A DNA stretch of 64,000 nt, from contig VXAA01002998.1 in assembly GCA_013399115.1 (NCBI GenBank), positions 1 through 64,000 on the forward strand, given 5' to 3'. A program made the position numbers and the translations under genes. Shown piece after piece: positions 58,311-64,000 of this stretch. The DNA is from Anseranas semipalmata. Lineage: Eukaryota; Chordata; Aves; Anseriformes; Anseranatidae. Within the stretch, counting starts at the first letter, position 1; every line of letters starts with the position of its first letter. The notes beneath the pieces were generated by a model that had not been told where the DNA came from, did not search any database, and saw nothing but the letters and a program-made list of their open reading frames with translations.

Positions 58311-61300
58311 TTTAAATCATAAAAATGTACTTTAAAGTTCATTACAGAAAGCTCCATTGGAGTTTTTATACCCCGTATTACTCTTCTGGTACTGGGAATC
58401 CAGTTTCAGCATCTCAGTTGACCACAGAGATACAGAAAGAGAAAACAAGTGTTATAAGTTTGAAATGACAAAACTATCATTTTACACACTACTTGACCAT
58501 CAGAAGGTCATCAATGAACCAAGCAGAATATTGGAGCCATGCTCCAGCCAAGATACATACCTGATACATTAATTATATCTATCCCTTTTACAAAGCAGAA
58601 GGCTTTTGCCTCAGCAAGAATGCAAAGTATTAGCATGAGAGGGGAGGGAAAAACTTTTAAGTTGTCCTCAAGATTATCAGCTTTTATTGAAAAAGAAAAA
58701 CTAGTTTATATTTGGGAAAACCTTATCTAAGGAATGCAAACTGTTATTTGTGATGCAGAAGTGCTCTCGAGTCCCCAAAGACCTTGAAACATTTATCTTC
58801 ACAATAGGCTGCCCTGTGTGTCTTAAGGGGGGCTATCTTTGATAACATTAACTTTTTTTTTCAAGGCATGAAAGAAAGGAAAAGATTAATTATATCAGAG
58901 CACTAGGCTTGAGAATGGTTGGAAGAAAATGATGCATAGGGTTAGGCAAGCAGGAACAGAAGATGTTATCAACATGAGGTGAGGTTGGAACAACATCAAC
59001 ATTTTTTTTAATTCAGAAGTTTGAGAAACATTATCTAGGAGTAGCTGAGCACATACGTGTATGGTCCAACATACATACAGAAGATGCCGTGTGCAGCCTG
59101 ATGATGCTAAAGGCACTACAGAAAATGTGAGTCACTAGGGAAACTTCTCCTCAAGCCGATGATCAACCTGGATAATAAAAACTACCAAACTTTTTACTAC
59201 ATTTTAGACAAAGATATAAACTCAAAACAACCTAATGCTGACCCTGCAAGAAGCAATGAAGTGAAGCTTGTTAGAAATTTTGGATAGAGAGTGGGAAGTG
59301 GCAGCCACCCTACAGAAGGGCCAATGTCAACCTTCCCAGGCAGCCAGAAGATCATGCTCTACCTGGCTAAATGGGGGCACACCATTTCAGAGTGTTCTGG
59401 CCTTTGCCTCAAAGGCAGACATAAAAGTTTAAGTGATAGCTATGATTTTATGTAATATGTGATATGATCTCGGATACTTTCAAAGTGGAAGATTCCCTCT
59501 GAGGTTTTGAACAGGAAAATGGCATATGTGTTGAATTTGAGTCACTGCAGTGATTCAGACAAACCATTCGAGCAAAGGGTTGCAAGACTGTTCTTAGTTT
59601 ACAGCCACCAACTTCACTGTGAAACATTTTTTGTATCTGGTATTATAGCTGGTAACTTCTCATCCAGTGAAAACATTTAGGTGGGTTTTTTTTGGTCTTC
59701 TGATGACACTGATCAAAGCTCTTTCCCTCTGTGACCCTCAGAGATTTTTAGTCACTACAGTCAGCTCTGTTTTCCACCTTGCTCTTTACTTTAATCTTAC
59801 CTGCAGTCACTCAAAAATGATGCAGTGTTTACAATAATGTGTTGAAGCTTTTCAAGTCCATCTGATGAAACATTAATAATTCATAATAATATAATAAATC
59901 ATTTATGTTTCTGCAGAAGGATTTATCACACTGTCTTGCCTGAATCTCTTCTCTTTCGAGGTCCTATTTGTCATACACAAATACCACTGGCAGAACTCAA
60001 TTGGAAAACATGTTTCTGACAGTCAAACCTTAGGAGGTGTGAGTACTCCCTGATGACAGAATCATTTTTGTACGGTAATTTCTGCAAAATCGCAAAACTT
60101 ATTGAGGGATATTTCCTGAAGTTAAAAACCTGGACAAAGATTGAAAACTTAACAGCATAAATATATGGGTATAAAATGGTCTCCTAACTATGGAAAGAGG
60201 GCATATGCAGAGGACATGAAGTGCAACTAGAAATTTATGCCCTTTCTAAAAGATTGTATTCAGAGGTATAACAAAAATTCCATGACTTCCTATCAAGAAA
60301 ACTGGATTGGCCCTGCTCTTGTCAAAACAGTGTGTAGATGGAGCAGTGGTTTATTGTCAAAGAACGTTTCAATCACTATTAGAACAACAACAAAAAAATC
60401 TAGACCACCTCTTCAAAAACAGTACATTCATAGTATAACACCCCTCATGGAGACACAGACTGGTCTACAGAATTCCTGAGCAAATATAGTACCTACTGCT
60501 TTCATAATGGGTTGCAGCTCTTTGCGTCTGACAGCAAGATTCTCAAGGATTTTATTTCAGGTGTCCTGCTAAACATATACTGTAGAAAATGGGGTTCATG
60601 GTCAGGCACTGTTTTTCTTTCTATCATCTTAATATATTAAATCAGTCCACAGTACTTCCATAACGGTGACTGCTTTGACCTTGACCCACACTCTAACCTT
60701 GTGAGCACAATGTAGGTTCCCATTAAGTCAACAGAAGCTGCTTAACTGGCAGCAGCATTTGAGCCAATTACTGCACTGTGAAAGAGGACAGACAGCTCCC
60801 ATGGCTGTTCAACTAAAATATAAATTCTGAAATTCTCTCTCCAGTCTTACTTGGCTGAATGGGATTCAGCAAAATAGGACCTTAGTTCAAATGACTTCTT
60901 TGAGCTGCTACCTAAAGCCCACTTGTTATTATTACTGTTCTGCAAGACCTTGCTTTCTTTAAAGGAATGCTTGTTACTTCACCTCCACTTTTGTAAACTC
61001 ATATTCTTCAATCTCAGCTTGTCTTTGAGGCCTATCTTTCTTATTGTGGGAAAAATCAATAGTGCCTGCATTTTGCTAAGACATGGTGGCAATTTCCCCC
61101 AATAAACTCATAGTAAATTGGGTATTCCTGCCTTCACTACAGAAGTGACATCAAAGTGTATAGGGAAAGTCCACTGGAATCTCCAGAATCAGTATTTGAA
61201 GGCTGAAGGTCTTTCTCAGGGATGGACTGAACTAACATCTGAAGAAATTTTCTTAACTTTGTTCTCATACTAAGTAACCTTGTCTGACTCTTTGGTGCCA

Positions 61301-64000
61301 TGTCTTTCCCCTGGGATCCTCCTTTCATTTAGCAGAATGCTCACAGGAATTTAACTAGCTCCATAAAAAGAGTTGAGTACTGGAAGACAGCTCTGGCAGG
61401 CAAGAGGAATGAAGCACTGAAAATTTCAACAAATCTCCAGGAGCTGCAATAACACTGAATGCTCAGCACATTGTCATCTTGTCTGTCATCCCTAGGTCAG
61501 TAATAGAAATCAATTTCTATATGAAACTATCAGAACCTGGAGAGCTAGAATATTGCTGCAGGTGCTGAATGTCCTTTTTTCGAAAGCCCTCTCATGCCAA
61601 TTTTTAACAATCAGGGGAGTTTCTCAGTTCTGCACATATGGTATGACTTTTTTTTTTTTTTGTGCACAATATGAGAATTCAATTACTGTGGGACCTATTC
61701 AAAGAACAGAACTTGAAAGCTTCAGCATAAATTCAAGTGGCTTTCAAGATAGATAATTCACTTCAGTCACTAACATCTGCATATCCAAAATACTGTACTA
61801 TCCAACAGAGCAATCAAGCCCTTCTGCGTAAACTCAGCAGGGCTGCTCTCCAGTCTGCTGGCTAAAAGGTCAGATGTTAAACTGATTTCACAATGTCACA
61901 GGAAAGCTTAGAAACTAGCAAAAGAAAACAAAATTTATTCAGACTATGGCAAGAGGTAGAATAGTACATAACTTCAAAAAAATTAATAACAACAGCATAA
62001 GCAATACAGTAAACAGCTTTGCTAACTCTTATGCTATTGATAAGTAAAACTATACTAAGTCTTATTTCAGTTTATAGAATATTCAAAACTATGTCTGTGA
62101 TTTTATCCTAGTCTCTTAGTTTGAAAACAAAAATGAGAAGTGATGATTATGTCAGATTTTAAGACACATTTATTTCCATGAACTGAGAAATATGAGAAAA
62201 CTAACATTTTTGGCTGATGCATAATCTTGTTTCTTCCTGCCTCTAATGTAAAAATGAAAAAGCTGAAGTGCTTAAACACCTTAGGAATATATATTGAAAT
62301 CTCAGAATTACTTTGGTCATTCTGCACTGCTGCAGATGTTAGCATTGAATTGCCCTTTGATTTTAAGCCAATTAACCCAACCATACATGAAGAATGAAGT
62401 CATAGCAAGATAATTTGGCCCATTTTAAAGAGCTATAAAAACATAACAGCATTTCTGAAACAGATTTAGCTACATCATTGAGAATACATCACAACAGCAG
62501 CTGAAAACCATTTGGTTCCATCCTGTGAACATGTAATACAAAACTAAAGGTGATTGAGCCTCAACCCTAGAGTGGTAAACTGACTCCACAAAAAAAATCA
62601 GAGCTCAGCTTGTACTCTCAAAACCTCACATTTGATGGACAGCATGATTTTGTGTTCACAGATACCATAGTATGTTTTACTCCAGGTTTATGTATTAAAT
62701 ATATACTCCTCATCCACTTGCCTACCATCTCATTTGAGCTACCCATGATTATGTATTTTACCCTCCATCAATGGTACAGATCTAGGGCATCCCTTACTGT
62801 TCACCGAAAGTTGTTTTGATACTATTCACACAGACAGTAAAGCCTTAACTGGGACTGCTAGATTCATTGCCTGTATTGTCTGTATAGGCAGAAATGTGAG
62901 TTCACTGTCAAGTTTTCAATTCCAAGCACTGCAGAACAGTTACTCTAACTGCCCATAATCCTCCGAGTCAGAATACTGTGGGCACCAGCAGACCACAGTT
63001 TAGCAAGAAATAATGCTACAGAGCTGTTTTTAATTAAACACCGCAGAAGTCAACTGAAGGTTCCAGGTACTTGAAAATACTATCCATGATTTTAAGGGTG
63101 CCTCCTTTTTAGGTCATTTTTAATGAAAATTGACATCTATCTGCCCTCCCACACAACAACAAAGTTTGAATTAAATGTGAAGATGAGGAAAAGGCAAAGA
63201 TAAACAGGGCGACTAGAGCAGAAGTTTATCCATCATGTCACATTCAACATAGTCTTTCTTTTGGTAAGCATGACGACAAAAGATGAAGGAAAGATATCAG
63301 GCTTGATCAGAGGCATGGATCTGGGTAAAGGATACCATGCTAACAGTCACTTTTTTCTTTTTTTTTTTTTTTCCAGTAAGAATTTTTTAAAGCAACAATG
63401 ATAACAGGATTGATCAAAGCAACAGACTGTTATATCAAAGGTCCTCTATTTCTGTAAGCAACATCCTATCTTTTTTATGGTTCTAAAGAAATTAATGGAT
63501 ATTTTCAATATCCTAAACCTCCAAGTATGATTTTCCTTTACATGTTTTGCTTTTGAACAAGTATGAAATACTTTGAATACAATTATGTCTTATTTGCTTC
63601 CCAAATAGAGGGCAATAGAAATTAAATTAATTCTAAGGAAAATTTAATCATTGCTATATGCTTTTTTCTCATATTTTGTTTTGTTACATATATTCTTTCT
63701 GTTAAGGTTCTTTTAAGAGGTTAAGTGGAACAATATTTGTTTTGCAGTATTCCTCTTTCATGCTTGGGAGTATGGAAAATACTTTAGAAGAAAAAAAAAA
63801 GAAACCTACTGGGCTACCATAACATTGTGTTTACTTAGACATATTCAGTAGCAATTTACACTTAGGCATCATTTATGTTGACTGCTGGACAACAGAGAAA
63901 GCTCATTGATCAAATTTAGTTTTAGGCTTTGAGGTATTCTTCTTCAGAACTGCTCTGCAGACAGCTGTAACACCGCACAATTCACCTCCCCCAAGGGTCA

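Larger units (their letters stand above)
54221..64000. other. Single-copy AT-rich DNA, no confirmed gene
   Basis: Includes (TTG)n at 54838-54871, an AT palindrome at 55882-55915, (TAAAAAA)n at 57052-57086 and (CAAA)n at 58283-58302. No CR1 or LTR recognised. None of the open frames has a protein match that I know. Confidence 0.55.

Noticed and set aside
1..64000. CRISPR arrays, operons, bacterial-type promoters or terminators, and rRNA or tRNA genes
   Set aside because: The window is vertebrate. I saw no spaced direct-repeat array and no cloverleaf-capable tRNA sequence, though I could not run a structure search.

Overview
The window looks like a repeat-littered, AT-rich, non-coding stretch of a bird chromosome, either intergenic or inside one or more very large introns. 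The avian call rests on CR1 LINE copies: 3' ends with the tandem 'attctgtga' type terminus, the 'ttggaaaagacctccaagatcat' type minus-strand tail in several copies, and C-terminal ORF2 fragments. It also rests on solo LTRs of two related endogenous-retrovirus families that I recognise as common in birds. I recognise no functional protein-coding gene. Nearly all open frames are chance frames or antisense shadows of CR1.

Layout. 1-1651: unique AT-rich DNA. 1652-2087: solo LTR (+) with a perfect 5-bp target duplication. 2088-5044: AT-rich DNA with microsatellites and a 24-bp tandem duplication. 5045-5660: an ancient CR1 remnant followed by a younger 5'-truncated CR1. 5660-22399: long single-copy stretch with short repeats, palindromes and one candidate minus-strand exon. 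22400-24025: two CR1 copies, the second carrying the longest recognisable coding remnant in the window (173 codons). 24026-31760: single-copy DNA interrupted by two minus-strand CR1s. 31760-44815: single-copy DNA with two candidate minus-strand exons, a 75-bp CR1 stub, long A-tracts, a GC-rich patch and one assembly gap. 44816-46054: an LTR split by a second LTR. 46055-49637: candidate plus-strand exon. 49638-50094: a third solo LTR, broken by an assembly gap. 50095-64000: mostly single-copy, with a candidate TATA promoter, CArG box, E-box and 5' exon near 54.05-54.22 kb.

How it works together: there is no operon-like or pathway-like organisation. The clearest history is transposition. A CR1 lineage inserted repeatedly in 5'-truncated form. 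An LTR inserted and recombined to a solo LTR at 44.8-46.05 kb. A member of a second LTR family then inserted into that LTR. Two further solo LTRs of the second family lie at 1.66 and 49.6 kb. The only hints of host genes are splice-site-flanked open segments and the candidate promoter. All of these are low-confidence without transcript or conservation data. I found no convincing evidence for a new biological system here.
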